A DNA stretch of 64,000 bases from Streptomyces sp. NBC_00691 (GCF_036226665.1 NZ_CP109007.1:1798001-1862000), one strand, 5' to 3'. Counted from the stretch's first letter, positions 1 to 8,985 are shown. A program made the numbers and translations. Notes: generated from the sequence alone by a model not told the origin.

Positions 1-459
1 TGCGTCGTACGGCCGGAGGACCGGGGGGCGTACCAGACGCTGTTCCGGGACCGGCTGGTGCGCAAGGAGTACGAGGCGGTGGCGCCGTACGACCCGGTGG
101 TGGAGCTGCCGGTGACGGTGCGGAGCCGGATCGAGAAGGAGCGCGGGGTGATGGCCGCCCGGGAGGTGCCGGGCGAGCCGAACAGCGAGAGCCGGATCGC
201 GCTCGTGGAGCGGCGGGGCGGGCTGGGGCGCTACCGCCTGGTGCCCGAGACCGGGCGGACGCATCAGCTGCGGGTGCACATGAACGCGCTGGGACTGCCG
301 ATCCTGCACGATCCGATCTATCCGGTGGTCCGTGAGGACGGGCCGGAGGACTTCCGGCGTCCGCTGCAGCTGCTGGCGCGGACGCTGGAGTTCACCGACC
401 CGTTCACGGGTGTGCCGAGGCGCTTCGAGAGCCGGCTGGCTCTCAGTGGCCTCGGTTGA
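1..459 (+). CDS. RluA-family RNA pseudouridine synthase, C-terminal part (5' end outside window)
   Basis: The reading frame is open from base 1, so the gene begins upstream; 152 residues are visible. The conserved C-terminal block of the RluA/RsuA-type uridine isomerases is present (ETGRTHQLRVHM near visible residue 83, then GLPILHDPIYP), which packs against the active site. The catalytic Asp motif (HRLD) would lie before the window and cannot be checked. These enzymes convert uridine to pseudouridine in rRNA or tRNA; the exact target cannot be told from this fragment. The 3' end overlaps the end of the convergent MBL-fold gene by 17 bases. Family call confident, substrate unknown. Confidence 0.85.
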   Translation, partial: CVVRPEDRGAYQTLFRDRLVRKEYEAVAPYDPVVELPVTVRSRIEKERGVMAAREVPGEPNSESRIALVERRGGLGRYRLVPETGRTHQLRVHMNALGLPILHDPIYPVVREDGPEDFRRPLQLLARTLEFTDPFTGVPRRFESRLALSGLG

Positions 460-1072
460 TCCACTCCTGGAGGTGCGGGGCCTCGGCGCCGATCGTGGTG
501 CTGTCGCCGTGGCCGGTGCGGACCGCCGTCTCCGGCGGGAGGGTGAGGAGCTTCTCGCGGATCGAGTCGACGATCGTGGGGAAGTCCGAGAAGGACCGGC
601 CGGTGGCGCCGGGGCCGCCCTGGAAGAGGGTGTCGCCGGTGAAGACCGTGCCCAGGTCGGGGGCGTACAGGCAGATGCCGCCGGGGGCGTGACCGGGGGT
701 GTGCAGGACCGTGAGGTCGGTTCCGGCGATGGTGAGGACCTGACCGTCGGCGAGTTCGCCGTCGGGGCTGTGGTCGGGGTGGGTCTGCTTCCACAGCGGC
801 TGGTCGGCGGCGTGGAGCAGGATGCGGGCGCCGGTGGCGGCCGCGAGCGCCGGGGCTGCGTCGATGTGGTCGTTGTGGGCGTGGGTGCAGACGATGGCGC
901 GCAGGGCGCGGCCGTCCAGGGCGGCGAGGATGGCCTCGGCGTCGTGGGCGGCGTCGATGACGATCGCCTCGGTGTCGTCGCCGACGATCCAGACGTTGTT
1001 GTCGACGTCCCAGGTGCCGCCGTCGAGGCTGAAGGTGCCGGAGGTGACGAGGTGGTCGATGCGGGCGGCCAT
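443..1072 (-). CDS. MBL-fold metallo-hydrolase, probable mycothiol-pathway thioesterase
   Basis: This 209-residue metallo-beta-lactamase-fold hydrolase has the full dinuclear metal site: HAHNDH at residues 64-69, H127 in HTPGHAPGG, D147 in FTGDT and H188 near the C-terminus. That pattern is the glyoxalase II-like branch. The ATG overlaps the stop of the upstream mycothiol-dependent formaldehyde dehydrogenase by one base (TGATG), so the two are translationally coupled. Context suggests it hydrolyses the S-formylmycothiol made by its partner, or another mycothiol thioester; this is inferred from pairing, not shown by the sequence. It is a soluble cytoplasmic protein with no signal peptide. Confidence 0.85.
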   Translation of the reverse strand: MAARIDHLVTSGTFSLDGGTWDVDNNVWIVGDDTEAIVIDAAHDAEAILAALDGRALRAIVCTHAHNDHIDAAPALAAATGARILLHAADQPLWKQTHPDHSPDGELADGQVLTIAGTDLTVLHTPGHAPGGICLYAPDLGTVFTGDTLFQGGPGATGRSFSDFPTIVDSIREKLLTLPPETAVRTGHGDSTTIGAEAPHLQEWINRGH

Positions 1073-2157
1073 CAGAACACCACCACCGAGCGCAGGACGT
1101 CGCCCTCGTGCATGCGGCCGAAGGCCTTCTCGACGTCGCCGAGGCCGATGGTCTCGGTGACGAAGGCGGCGAGGTCGATGCGGCCCTGCTGGTGGAGGTC
1201 GACGAGCATCGGGAAGTCGCGGGAGGGCAGGCAGTCCCCGTACCAGGAGGACTTGAGCGCGCCGCCGCGGCCGAAGACGTCGAGGAGCGGGAGTTCGAGC
1301 TTCATCTCGGGGGTGGGGACGCCGACGAGGACGACGGTGCCGGCGAGGTCGCGGGCGTAGAAGGCCTGCTGGTAGGTCTCGGGGCGGCCGACGGCCTCGA
1401 TGACGACATCCGCGCCGAAGCCGCCGGTGAGCTCGCGGACGGCCTCGACGGGGTCGGTGGAGCGGGAGTTGACGGTGTGGGTCGCGCCCATCGCCTTCGC
1501 CGTCTCCAGCTTCCGGTCGTCGATGTCGACGGCGATGATCTTCGCGGCTCCGGCGAGGCGGGAGCCGACGATCGCCGCGTCGCCGACGCCGCCGCAGCCG
1601 ATGACGGCGACGGTGTCGCCGCGGCCGACCTCGCCGGTGTTGAGGGCGGCGCCGATGCCGGCCATCACGCCGCAGCCGAGGAGGCCCGCGACCTCGGGGG
1701 CGACGGCGGGGTCGACCTTGGTGCACTGACCGGAGGCGACGAGGGTCTTCTCGGCGAAGGCGCCGATGCCGAGGGCCGGGGAGAGCTCCGTGCCGTCGAG
1801 CAGGGTCATCCTCTGCTTGGCGTTGTGGGTGTCGAAGCAGTACCAGGGGCGGCCGCGCAGACAGGCGCGGCACTGGCCGCACACCGCGCGCCAGTTGAGG
1901 ATGACGAAGTCCCCGGGCTCGACGTCGGTGACGCCCTCGCCGACCGACTCGACGATCCCCGCGGCCTCGTGGCCGAGCAGGAAGGGGAACTCGTCGTTGA
2001 TCGCGCCCTGCTTGTAGTGGAGATCGGTGTGGCAGACGCCACAGGCCTGGATCTTCACGACGGCCTCACCGGGGCCGGGATCGGGGATCACGATCGTCTC
2101 GACCCGTACCGGTTCGTTCCTGCCCGGGGCGATGACCCCCTGGACGTGCTGCGGCAT
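1072..2157 (-). CDS. mscR: S-(hydroxymethyl)mycothiol dehydrogenase (mycothiol-dependent formaldehyde dehydrogenase)
   Basis: A zinc-dependent medium-chain dehydrogenase of 361 residues, the usual length for MscR/AdhE2. Catalytic zinc ligands fall in ACGVCHTD (C39, C42-H43) and GHE (H63-E64); the four structural-zinc cysteines are C93, C96, C99 and C107; the NAD-binding GCGGVGDAA motif follows in the second half. It oxidises S-hydroxymethylmycothiol, formed from formaldehyde and mycothiol, to the formyl thioester. The ATG at 2157 is chosen over an in-frame upstream start at 2220 because a GGAAGGGAA ribosome site lies just before it and the next residues match the family N-terminus ([10 protein letters not shown]). 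It is coupled to the downstream MBL hydrolase. Confidence 0.88.
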   Translation of the reverse strand: MPQHVQGVIAPGRNEPVRVETIVIPDPGPGEAVVKIQACGVCHTDLHYKQGAINDEFPFLLGHEAAGIVESVGEGVTDVEPGDFVILNWRAVCGQCRACLRGRPWYCFDTHNAKQRMTLLDGTELSPALGIGAFAEKTLVASGQCTKVDPAVAPEVAGLLGCGVMAGIGAALNTGEVGRGDTVAVIGCGGVGDAAIVGSRLAGAAKIIAVDIDDRKLETAKAMGATHTVNSRSTDPVEAVRELTGGFGADVVIEAVGRPETYQQAFYARDLAGTVVLVGVPTPEMKLELPLLDVFGRGGALKSSWYGDCLPSRDFPMLVDLHQQGRIDLAAFVTETIGLGDVEKAFGRMHEGDVLRSVVVF

Positions 2158-2222
2158 CGCGAACTTCCCTTCCTCCGACCGGATCTTGTAAGGCTCTTGC
2201 GTACCACTATCTCCTGACAAAA

Positions 2223-2261
2223 GGCGAGACCCCCGCAGGCCGTGCCTGCGAGGGTCCCGCC
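2223..2261 (-). terminator. Hairpin terminator after the amino acid permease
   Basis: An 18-base stem with two mismatches (arms 2223-2240 and 2244-2261) and a 3-base loop lies just beyond the stop of the minus-strand permease and before the start of the mscR pair. There is no long T tract, as is usual in high-GC actinobacteria. It probably separates the two minus-strand units. Confidence 0.65.
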
Positions 2262-2277
2262 GATCCCGTGGGGGAGG

Positions 2278-3735
2278 TCAGTCGCGGTTGGCCGCGGCGG
2301 TCGTGCGGACCCGCTTGCGGACGAGGAACCAGCCGCCGACGAGCGCCGCCCCGATGAGCGGCAGGCAGCTGACGGTGGTGCGGCTGATGCCGCCGTCCAT
2401 CCACATGAGGACGAGGACGGAGCCGAGGAAGACGAGGGTGACGATCTGGGTGTAGGGGGCCCAGGGCAGGTTGTAGCCGGGGCGGGTGAGCCTGCCCGCC
2501 TGGGCGTTGCGCCAGAACAGGAGCGAGCAGACCATGATCATGGCCCAGGTGCCGATGATGCCGATGGAGGCGAAGTTGAGGACCAGTTCGAAGGCCTCGC
2601 CGGGCATCACGTAGTTGAGCGCGACGCCCATGACGCCGAAGGCGGCGGTGAGCAGGATGCCGCCGTAGGGGACGCCGCCCTTGTTCATGACGCCGGTGAA
2701 CTTCGGCGCGGAGCCGGAGAGCGACATGGAGCGCAGGATGCGGCCGGTGGAGTAGAGGCCCGAGTTGAGGCTGGAGAGCGCGGCCGTGAGGACGACCAGG
2801 TTCATCACGCCGGCGGCGCCGGGGATGCCCAGCTTGTCGAAGACGGTGACGAAGGGGCTCTGGTCCCCGGAGTACGCGGTGTACGGGAGGATCAGCGCGA
2901 GCAGGACGACCGAGCCGACGTAGAAGAGGCCCACGCGCCACATGATCGAGTTGATCGCCTTCGGCATGATCTTCTCGGGGTTCTCGGTCTCGCCGGCGGC
3001 GACGCCGCACAGCTCGACGGAGGCGTAGGCGAAGACGACACCCTGGATGAGCAGCAGCATCGGCATCGCGCCGTTGGGGAAGATGCCGCCGTTGTCGGTG
3101 ATGTTGGCGAGGCCCGGGGTGCTGCCGCCGACGTCGTGCGAGGTCACGACGAGGAAGATGCCGATCAGCATGAAGGCGACGAGGGCGCCGACCTTGATGA
3201 TCGCGAACCAGAACTCCATCTCTCCGAAGTACTTCACGGAGATGAGGTTGGCGGCGAGGACGACCGCGAGGGCGACCAGCGCGAGGATCCACTGCGGGAC
3301 GTCGCTGAACATCGACCAGAAGTGGGCGTAGGTCGCGGCCGCGGTGATGTCGGCCACGGCGGTGGTCGACCAGTTGAGGAAGTACAGCCAGCCGGCCGTG
3401 TAGGCGCCCTTCTCGCCCATGAACTCACGGGCGTAGGAGACGAAGGCGCCGGACGAGGGGCGGTAGAGCACGAGTTCGCCGAGGGCCCGCACGACGAAGA
3501 AGGCGAAGACGCCGCAGACCGCGTACGCGATGAAGAGGGAGGGGCCCGCCTGGGACATCCGGCCGCCGGCGCCCAGAAAGAGGCCGGTGCCGATCGCGCC
3601 GCCGATGGCGATCATGTTGATGTGCCGGGACTTGAGGTCCTTGCGGTATCCGGCGTCGCCGGCGTCGACGTGGGGGGCGGCCGGGTTCGCCGTGGCGGCG
3701 GACAGCGGGTCGGCCGCGGTGACGCGGTCACTCAT
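2278..3735 (-). CDS. Amino acid permease, APC superfamily (AnsP/CycA/GabP type)
   Basis: A 485-residue polytopic inner-membrane transporter. After a hydrophilic N-terminus comes KDLKSRHINMIAIGGAIGTG, the signature first helix of the amino acid transporter branch of the APC superfamily, followed by about twelve hydrophobic segments. Near residues 93-105 LYRPSSGAFVSYAREF matches the substrate-binding second or third helix of asparagine, D-serine/D-alanine and GABA permeases. It should import a neutral or polar amino acid by proton symport. The exact substrate cannot be settled; asparagine permease is the closest guess. It stands alone, with a hairpin in its leader and a terminator behind it. 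Confidence 0.87.
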   Translation of the reverse strand: MSDRVTAADPLSAATANPAAPHVDAGDAGYRKDLKSRHINMIAIGGAIGTGLFLGAGGRMSQAGPSLFIAYAVCGVFAFFVVRALGELVLYRPSSGAFVSYAREFMGEKGAYTAGWLYFLNWSTTAVADITAAATYAHFWSMFSDVPQWILALVALAVVLAANLISVKYFGEMEFWFAIIKVGALVAFMLIGIFLVVTSHDVGGSTPGLANITDNGGIFPNGAMPMLLLIQGVVFAYASVELCGVAAGETENPEKIMPKAINSIMWRVGLFYVGSVVLLALILPYTAYSGDQSPFVTVFDKLGIPGAAGVMNLVVLTAALSSLNSGLYSTGRILRSMSLSGSAPKFTGVMNKGGVPYGGILLTAAFGVMGVALNYVMPGEAFELVLNFASIGIIGTWAMIMVCSLLFWRNAQAGRLTRPGYNLPWAPYTQIVTLVFLGSVLVLMWMDGGISRTTVSCLPLIGAALVGGWFLVRKRVRTTAAANRD

Positions 3736-3773
3736 GGAGTTGTTCGCCTTCGTGAGGGGGCTGTGCGGTACCC

Positions 3774-3809
3774 GGCCGTGCCTGGTGGGGGGTCACCCCG
3801 GGCACGGCC
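3774..3809 (-). promoter_or_regulatory. Inverted repeat in the permease leader
   Basis: Nine-base perfect arms GGCCGTGCC (3774-3782) and GGCACGGCC (3801-3809) enclose an 18-base GC-rich loop, 39 bases upstream of the permease start on the minus strand. It could be a transcript hairpin (leader attenuator or terminator of the upstream gntR transcript) or an operator. The sequence does not decide which. Confidence 0.4.
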
Positions 3810-3911
3810 AGCGCACATCCTCACGGCAAGGAGAGGTACCTGACTGTGGCGCATGTCACTGAACGCCCATATTTGAGCTAGTTCAGAGCTTGACGGCGCC
3901 TTTGTGCGAGC

Positions 3912-4613
3912 TTACGGAGCGAGGACGTCCAGTTCCTGCAGGGCGCCGACCGCGATCTGGCGGGTGAGCTCCTCGGCGCGGGCCGCGTCCCGTTCCCGTA
4001 CGGCCTCGGCGACCTGGACGTGGAGGGTGACGGCGGCCGGGTCGGGGTCCTCGAACATCACGTGGTGGTGGGTGCGGCCGGTGAGGACCTCCGCGACGAC
4101 ATCGCCGAGGCGGGCGAACATCTCGTTCCCGGAGGCGTTGAGCACGACCCGGTGGAAGGCGATGTCGTGGACGAGGTACTCCTCCAGGCGGCGGCCGCGC
4201 GAGGTGGCGACCATGCCGAGGGCGTGCTCGGTGAGCTCGCGGCACTGCTCGGGGGTGGCGTTCTCGGCGGCCAGGCCGGCGGCGACGGGTTCGACGGCCG
4301 AGCGGAGCACGGTGAGCGAGCGGAGCTGGCGGGGGCGGTCGGCGCCGGCCAGCCGCCAGCGGATGACCTGGGGGTCGTACACGTTCCAGCTGGCGGTGGG
4401 GAGGACGGTCACGCCGACGCGGCGGCGGGACTCGACCAGGTGCATGGACTCCAGGACGCGGACGACCTCGCGGACCACGGTCCGGGAGACGTCGAAGCGC
4501 TGGGCGAGCTCGTCGCTGCGCAGCACGGTGCCGGGCGGGTACTCCCCCGCGGTGATCGCGAGACCCAGGGTGGCGAGGACCTGCGAGTGAAGCCCCTGGG
4601 CCGGTGTCGTCAT
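3912..4613 (-). CDS. gntR: FadR/GntR-family regulator of the gluconate genes
   Basis: A 233-residue GntR-family protein with an N-terminal winged helix (residues about 10-75; PPGTVLRSDELAQRFDVSRT then VVREVVRVLESMHLV) and an all-helical FCD ligand domain typical of the FadR branch. It is divergent from gluconokinase and gluconate permease, and a perfect 17-base palindrome lies between them. It is therefore probably a repressor released by gluconate or 6-phosphogluconate. The start at 4613 (MTTPAQG) is preferred because 31 upstream in-frame codons would run through the operator. Function is inferred from position and family. Confidence 0.82.
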   Translation of the reverse strand: MTTPAQGLHSQVLATLGLAITAGEYPPGTVLRSDELAQRFDVSRTVVREVVRVLESMHLVESRRRVGVTVLPTASWNVYDPQVIRWRLAGADRPRQLRSLTVLRSAVEPVAAGLAAENATPEQCRELTEHALGMVATSRGRRLEEYLVHDIAFHRVVLNASGNEMFARLGDVVAEVLTGRTHHHVMFEDPDPAAVTLHVQVAEAVRERDAARAEELTRQIAVGALQELDVLAP

Positions 4614-4658
4614 GGTGGCAAGCCTATGCGCGCTCGCATGGATGATCACATCGGGAAT

Positions 4659-4675
4659 TAAAAGTACTACTTTTA
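4659..4675. promoter_or_regulatory. Palindromic operator in the gntR-gntK intergenic region
   Basis: TAAAAGTA-C-TACTTTTA is a perfect 8-base inverted repeat around one base and is AT-rich against a very GC-rich background. It sits 46 bases ahead of gntR and 86 ahead of gntK, where one bound GntR dimer could control both. A second smaller dyad, ACCCA-A-TGGGT, is at 4701-4711. Confidence 0.7.
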
Positions 4676-4760
4676 TGTCACAGCCTCTTGAATACGTCGT
4701 ACCCAATGGGTTTCATGGGCGCGACGGATCGATGTCGAAGAAGACAGCGAGGCACCACCC

Positions 4761-5288
4761 ATGAGCACCACCCCCCAGCCCCGAACGACGGCGGTCGTCG
4801 TCGTGATGGGCGTCGCCGGGACCGGCAAGACCACGATCGGCCCGCTGGTCGCCGAAGCCCTCGGCCTCCCCTACGCCGAGGGCGACGACTTCCACCCGCC
4901 GGCCAACGTGGCCAAGATGTCGGCCGGTACCCCCCTGGACGACAGCGACCGCGAGCCCTGGCTGGACGCCATCGGCTCCTGGGCGCACGACCGGGCCGGG
5001 CTCGGCGGTGTGGTGAGCAGCTCCGCGCTCAAGCGCAGCTACCGGGACCGGCTCCGCGCCGCGGCCCCCGGTGTGGTCTTCCTTCATCTGACCGGTGACC
5101 GGGAGCTGATCGAGCGGCGCATGGGGGCCCGCAAGGGCCACTTCATGCCGACGGCGCTCCTCGACTCCCAGTTCGCCACCCTGCAGCCGCTGCAGGAGGA
5201 CGAGGCCGGCGTCGCCGTCGACGTCTCCGGCACCCCCGAGGAGATCTCCGCCCGGGCGGCCGCCGCGCTGCGCGGCCTCGCCGGCTGA
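4761..5288 (+). CDS. gntK: Gluconokinase
   Basis: A 175-residue P-loop kinase of the thermoresistant gluconokinase family, full length. The Walker A motif is GVAGTGKTT at residues 17-25, followed by the substrate-binding EGDDFHPPANVAKM and GTPLDDSDREPWL blocks that define gluconokinases, then CSSALKRSYRD-like VSSSALKRSYRD. It phosphorylates D-gluconate with ATP to 6-phosphogluconate, which enters the pentose phosphate pathway. It begins the plus-strand gluconate operon, with the permease 54 bases downstream, and is divergent from gntR. Confidence 0.95.
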   Translation: MSTTPQPRTTAVVVVMGVAGTGKTTIGPLVAEALGLPYAEGDDFHPPANVAKMSAGTPLDDSDREPWLDAIGSWAHDRAGLGGVVSSSALKRSYRDRLRAAAPGVVFLHLTGDRELIERRMGARKGHFMPTALLDSQFATLQPLQEDEAGVAVDVSGTPEEISARAAAALRGLAG

Positions 5289-5342
5289 TCCCCGTCCCCC
5301 GCTCCCCGTCCCCCGTTCCCCGCTCGTACGAAGGACACCACC

Positions 5343-6740
5343 GTGACCAGTCTCAGCGTCGAGATCCTGGCAGCGGACGCCGCCGAACCGATCACCTCGG
5401 CAGGCAACGCCCAGCTCGGCATCGCCGTACTCGCCGGCATCGCCGTCATCGTCGTGCTCATCACCAAGTTCAAGCTGCACGCCTTCCTGGCGCTGACCAT
5501 CGGGTCGCTCGCCCTCGGCGCGTTCGCCGGTGCACCGCTCGCGGACACCATCAAGTCGTTCACCACCGGCCTCGGCAACACCGTCGCCGGCGTGGGCGTC
5601 CTGATCGCGCTCGGCGCGATCCTCGGCAGGCTCCTCGCCGACTCGGGCGGCGCCGACCAGATCGTCGACACCATCCTGGCCAGGGCCAGCGGCCGGGCGA
5701 TGCCCTGGGCCATGGTCCTGATCGCCTCGGTGATCGGTCTGCCGCTCTTCTTCGAGGTCGGCATCGTGCTGCTGATCCCGGTGGTGCTGCTCGTCGCCAA
5801 GCGCGGCAACTACTCCCTGATGCGGATCGGCATCCCGGCCCTCGCCGGACTGTCCGTGATGCACGGCCTGATCCCGCCGCACCCCGGCCCGCTCGTCGCG
5901 ATCGACGCCGTCGGCGCCAACCTGGGCGTCACCCTGGCCCTCGGCCTCGTCGTCGCGATACCGACCGTGATCATCGCCGGTCCGGTGTTCTCCCGGTACG
6001 CCGCCCGCTGGGTCGACATCCCGGCCCCCGACAACATGATCCCGGTGCGTCCCTCCGAGGACCTGGAGAAGCGCCCCGGCTTCGGCGTCACCGTCGCGAC
6101 CGTGATGCTGCCCGTCGTCCTCATGCTGGTGAAGGCCCTCGTCGACATCGTCGTGGACGACCCGGAGAACGCCGTCCAGCAGGTCACCGACGTCATCGGC
6201 TCCCCGCTGATCGCGCTGCTCGCCGCCGTCATCGTCGGCATGTTCACCCTGGGCCGCGCGGCCGGCTTCACCAAGGAGCGGCTGTCCTCGACCGTCGAGA
6301 AGTCCCTCGCCCCGATCGCGGGCGTGCTGCTGATCGTCGGCGCGGGCGGCGGCTTCAAGCAGACCCTGATCGACATCGGCGTCGGCCAGATGATCCTGGA
6401 CTTCTCCGAGAACTGGTCCATCCCGGCCCTGCTGCTCGCCTGGCTGATCGCGGTCGCGATCCGGCTGGCGACGGGCTCCGCGACGGTGGCGACGATCTCG
6501 GCGGCGGGCCTCGTCGCTCCGCTGGCGGAGGGCATGTCGACGACCGAGACGGCGCTGCTCGTCCTCGCGATCGGTGCGGGCTCGCTCTTCTTCAGCCACG
6601 TCAACGACGCCGGGTTCTGGCTGGTGAAGGAGTACTTCGGCATGACCGTCGGCCAGACGATCAAGACCTGGTCGGTGATGGAGACGATCATCTCGGTCGT
6701 GGGCATCGTGTTCGTGCTGCTGCTGTCGCTGGTGTTGTGA
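5343..6740 (+). CDS. gntP: Gluconate:H+ symporter, GntP family
   Basis: A 465-residue polytopic membrane protein of normal GntP length with roughly twelve to fourteen hydrophobic segments. Family-typical blocks are visible: ADSGGADQIVDTIL, the GLPLFFEVGIVLLIPV helix, PPHPGPLVAID and SHVNDAGFWLVKEYFGM near the C-terminus. It imports gluconate by proton symport. The start is GTG with GAAGGA about eight bases upstream. It follows gntK in one transcript, so uptake and phosphorylation are co-expressed under the divergent GntR. Confidence 0.94.
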   Translation: MTSLSVEILAADAAEPITSAGNAQLGIAVLAGIAVIVVLITKFKLHAFLALTIGSLALGAFAGAPLADTIKSFTTGLGNTVAGVGVLIALGAILGRLLADSGGADQIVDTILARASGRAMPWAMVLIASVIGLPLFFEVGIVLLIPVVLLVAKRGNYSLMRIGIPALAGLSVMHGLIPPHPGPLVAIDAVGANLGVTLALGLVVAIPTVIIAGPVFSRYAARWVDIPAPDNMIPVRPSEDLEKRPGFGVTVATVMLPVVLMLVKALVDIVVDDPENAVQQVTDVIGSPLIALLAAVIVGMFTLGRAAGFTKERLSSTVEKSLAPIAGVLLIVGAGGGFKQTLIDIGVGQMILDFSENWSIPALLLAWLIAVAIRLATGSATVATISAAGLVAPLAEGMSTTETALLVLAIGAGSLFFSHVNDAGFWLVKEYFGMTVGQTIKTWSVMETIISVVGIVFVLLLSLVL

Positions 6741-6796
6741 CGCGGCTCCCCCGCGTACGGCTCCGAGGGCCGGTCGTGGCTGACACACTGTCGGCC

Positions 6797-7228
6797 ATGA
6801 CCGGCCCTCACGCGCTCAAGCCCTTCCTCCTCGCCTTCCCCGGCCCCCTGCGGGACCGGCTCGTCGCGGCGGTCCTGTCCGGCGAGAAGGTCGCCACGAC
6901 GGGCCTGCTCGTGGAGTACGAGGTCGAGGCCGAGGACCTGCCGGAGCCGGGCGAACGCTCGGCGCTCATCGACTCCGACGGTCGCGAGGTGGCGGTCGTG
7001 GAGGTCACCGAGGTCGAGGTCCTGCCCCTGGGCGAGGCCGACCTGGGGCTGGCGCTCGACGAGGGCGAGGGCTTCCTGTCGGTACCGGAGTGGCGCGCTG
7101 CACACGAACGCTTCTGGCACAGCGAGGAGATGCGGGAGGGGCTGGGGGACCCGGGGTTCGTGGTGGACGACTCGACGATGGTGGTGGTGGAGCGGTTCAG
7201 GGTGGTGGAGCTGTTTCAGGAGGGCTGA
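6797..7228 (+). CDS. ASCH domain protein
   Basis: A 143-residue cytoplasmic protein of the ASCH family, a PUA-related RNA-binding-like fold. Typical features are the FPGPLRDRLVAAVLSGEKVATTGLL opening (basic residues plus a conserved GxKxxT-like stretch), an acidic PEPGERSALIDSDGREVAVVEV core and the WRAAHERFW helix. Such proteins are proposed to act on nucleic acids or modified bases, but the role of this one is unknown. The ATG at 6797 fits the family N-terminus better than an upstream start at 6737 that would nearly touch gntP. It is 56 bases after gntP and could be read through from it. Confidence 0.75.
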   Translation: MTGPHALKPFLLAFPGPLRDRLVAAVLSGEKVATTGLLVEYEVEAEDLPEPGERSALIDSDGREVAVVEVTEVEVLPLGEADLGLALDEGEGFLSVPEWRAAHERFWHSEEMREGLGDPGFVVDDSTMVVVERFRVVELFQEG

Positions 7229-7230
7229 GG

Positions 7231-7321
7231 GCGGTGGCCCACCGCGGAGCCCTGCGTCAGGTGTGGTCGAAGGAGCTTCGCCATACCGTCCTCCCGCTCC
7301 GCCGCGGAGCCCGGCGTCAGG
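7231..7321. repeat. 60-base-spaced direct repeat with a short dyad
   Basis: A 20-base block beginning CCGCGGAGCCC occurs at 7242-7261 and again at 7302-7321 with one mismatch, exactly 60 bases apart; the second copy contains the stop of the minus-strand flavoprotein. A GCGGTGG-C-CCACCGC dyad (7231-7245) abuts the first copy. It looks like a small local duplication between convergent genes, possibly with a terminator role. Confidence 0.5.
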
Positions 7322-8972
7322 CGATCGCCTTCGCCGTCGCCCTGCCCGCCGCTCGGCCCGAGAAGATGCAGCCGCCGAGGAAGGTGCCCTCCAGGGAGCG
7401 GTAGCCGTGGACTCCGCCGCCGCCGAAGCCGGCCGCCTCGCCCGCCGCGTACACGCCCTCCAGCGGTTCTCCGCCCTCGGTGAGGACGCGGGAGTCGAGG
7501 TCGGTCTCCAGGCCGCCGAGGGACTTGCGGGTGAGGATGTTGAGGCGGACGGCGATCAGCGGGCCGGCCCCGGGGTCGAGGATGCGGTGCGGTACGGCCG
7601 TGCGGATCAGCTTGTCGCCGAGGTACTTGCGGGCGCCTCGGATCGCCGTGACCTGGAGGTCCTTGGTGAAGGGGTTGGCGATCTCACGGTCGCGGGCGGT
7701 GATCTCGTGGCGCAGGGCGGTCTCGTCGATCAGGTCCTCGCCGGTCACGCGGTTCATGCCCCGGACGAGGGCCGAGAGGTCGTTCTCGACGACGAAGTCG
7801 GCGCCCTTGTCCATGAACGCCTGGACCGGGCCCGGCACATCGGCGCGGGCGCGGCCGATCACGTCGCGGACGGACTTGCCGGTGAGGTCGGGGTTCTGTT
7901 CGGAGCCGGAGAGGGCGAACTCCTTGCCGATGATCCGCTTGTCGAGGACGAACCAGGTGTGGTCGTGGCCGGTGCGCATGATGTGTTCGAGGGTGCCGAG
8001 GGTGTCGAAGCCGGGGAAGAGCGGGACGGGCAGGCGCTTGCCGGTCGCGTCCAGCCAGAGCGAGGACGGTCCCGGGAGGATGCGGATGCCGTGCCTGGCC
8101 CAGATGGGGTTCCAGTTCTCGATGCCCTCGGTGTAGTGCCACATCCGGTCGCGGTTGATGTGGTGGGCGCCGGCCTTCTCGGCGATGCCGAGCATCAGGC
8201 CGTCGACGTGGGCGGGCACTCCGGAGAGCAGCCGGGCGGGCGGGGTGCCGAGCCGTTCGGGCCATTGGGCGCGGACCAGTTCGTGGTTGCCGCCGATGCC
8301 GCCGGAGGTGACGATCACCGCCTGGGCGCGCAGTTCGAAGGCGCCGGTGGCCGTCCGGGTGCTCGCGGTGCCGCGCTCGGCCGTGGAGGGTTCCAGGATC
8401 TCGCCGGTGACGGTGTCGACGGCTCCGGCGGTGCGGCCGAGGGCGGTGACCCGGTGGCGGAAGCGGAGCTGGACGAGGCCGCGGGCGACGCCCTCGCGGA
8501 CCTTCCGCTCGAAGGGGGCGACGAGGCCGGGGCCCGTACCCCAGGTGATGTGGAAGCGGGGGACGGAGTTGCCGTGGCCGTTGGCGTCGTAGCCGCCGCG
8601 CTCGGCCCAGCCGACGACGGGGAAGAACCGCACCCCGCGCGCGTGGAGCCAGGACCGCTTCTCGCCGGCGGCGAAGTCGACGTACGCCTCGGCCCATTTC
8701 TTCGGCCAGTGGTCCTCGGCCCGGTCGAAGCCGGCCGTGCCGTACCAGTCCTGGAGGGCGAGGGCGTGGCTGTCCTTGACGCGCATGCGGCGCTGCTCGG
8801 GCGAGTCGACGAGGAAGAGACCGCCGAAGGACCAGTGGGCCTGGCCGCCGAGGGACTGTTCGGGTTCCTGGTCGAGGAGGATCACGGTGCGGCCGGCGTC
8901 GACCAGCTCGGCGGTGGCGACGAGGCCGGCGAGGCCGGCCCCGATCACGATCACATCTGCGTCGTAGGACAT
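7317..8972 (-). CDS. FAD-binding dehydrogenase, KstD/fumarate reductase-like flavoprotein
   Basis: A 551-residue flavoprotein. Residues 7-16 hold the Rossmann dinucleotide motif VIVIGAGLAG; ARG- and GGIGGNHE-type loops and the C-terminal GGLETDLDSRVL and VYAAGEAAGFGGGGVHGYR block close the FAD site, as in 3-ketosteroid dehydrogenases and fumarate-reductase flavoproteins. It likely carries out a flavin-dependent 1,2- or alpha,beta-dehydrogenation of a steroid-like or aromatic-ring substrate; the substrate is not fixed by sequence. The ATG at 8972 is preferred to 9008 because the upstream codons run through an inverted repeat. It is divergent from a TetR gene co-transcribed with a hydroxysteroid dehydrogenase. 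Confidence 0.82.
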   Translation of the reverse strand: MSYDADVIVIGAGLAGLVATAELVDAGRTVILLDQEPEQSLGGQAHWSFGGLFLVDSPEQRRMRVKDSHALALQDWYGTAGFDRAEDHWPKKWAEAYVDFAAGEKRSWLHARGVRFFPVVGWAERGGYDANGHGNSVPRFHITWGTGPGLVAPFERKVREGVARGLVQLRFRHRVTALGRTAGAVDTVTGEILEPSTAERGTASTRTATGAFELRAQAVIVTSGGIGGNHELVRAQWPERLGTPPARLLSGVPAHVDGLMLGIAEKAGAHHINRDRMWHYTEGIENWNPIWARHGIRILPGPSSLWLDATGKRLPVPLFPGFDTLGTLEHIMRTGHDHTWFVLDKRIIGKEFALSGSEQNPDLTGKSVRDVIGRARADVPGPVQAFMDKGADFVVENDLSALVRGMNRVTGEDLIDETALRHEITARDREIANPFTKDLQVTAIRGARKYLGDKLIRTAVPHRILDPGAGPLIAVRLNILTRKSLGGLETDLDSRVLTEGGEPLEGVYAAGEAAGFGGGGVHGYRSLEGTFLGGCIFSGRAAGRATAKAIA

Positions 8973-8985
8973 GGACCGCATCTTG

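Noticed and set aside
2242..3843. 533-residue plus-strand open frame opposite the amino acid permease
   Set aside because: It is the antisense shadow of a clear APC transporter; its sequence is Asp/Gly/Val-rich low-complexity with no domain.
4713..6788. 691-residue minus-strand frame opposite gntK and gntP
   Set aside because: His/Asp/Gln-rich shadow typical of GC-rich DNA; both real genes on the other strand have full family motifs.
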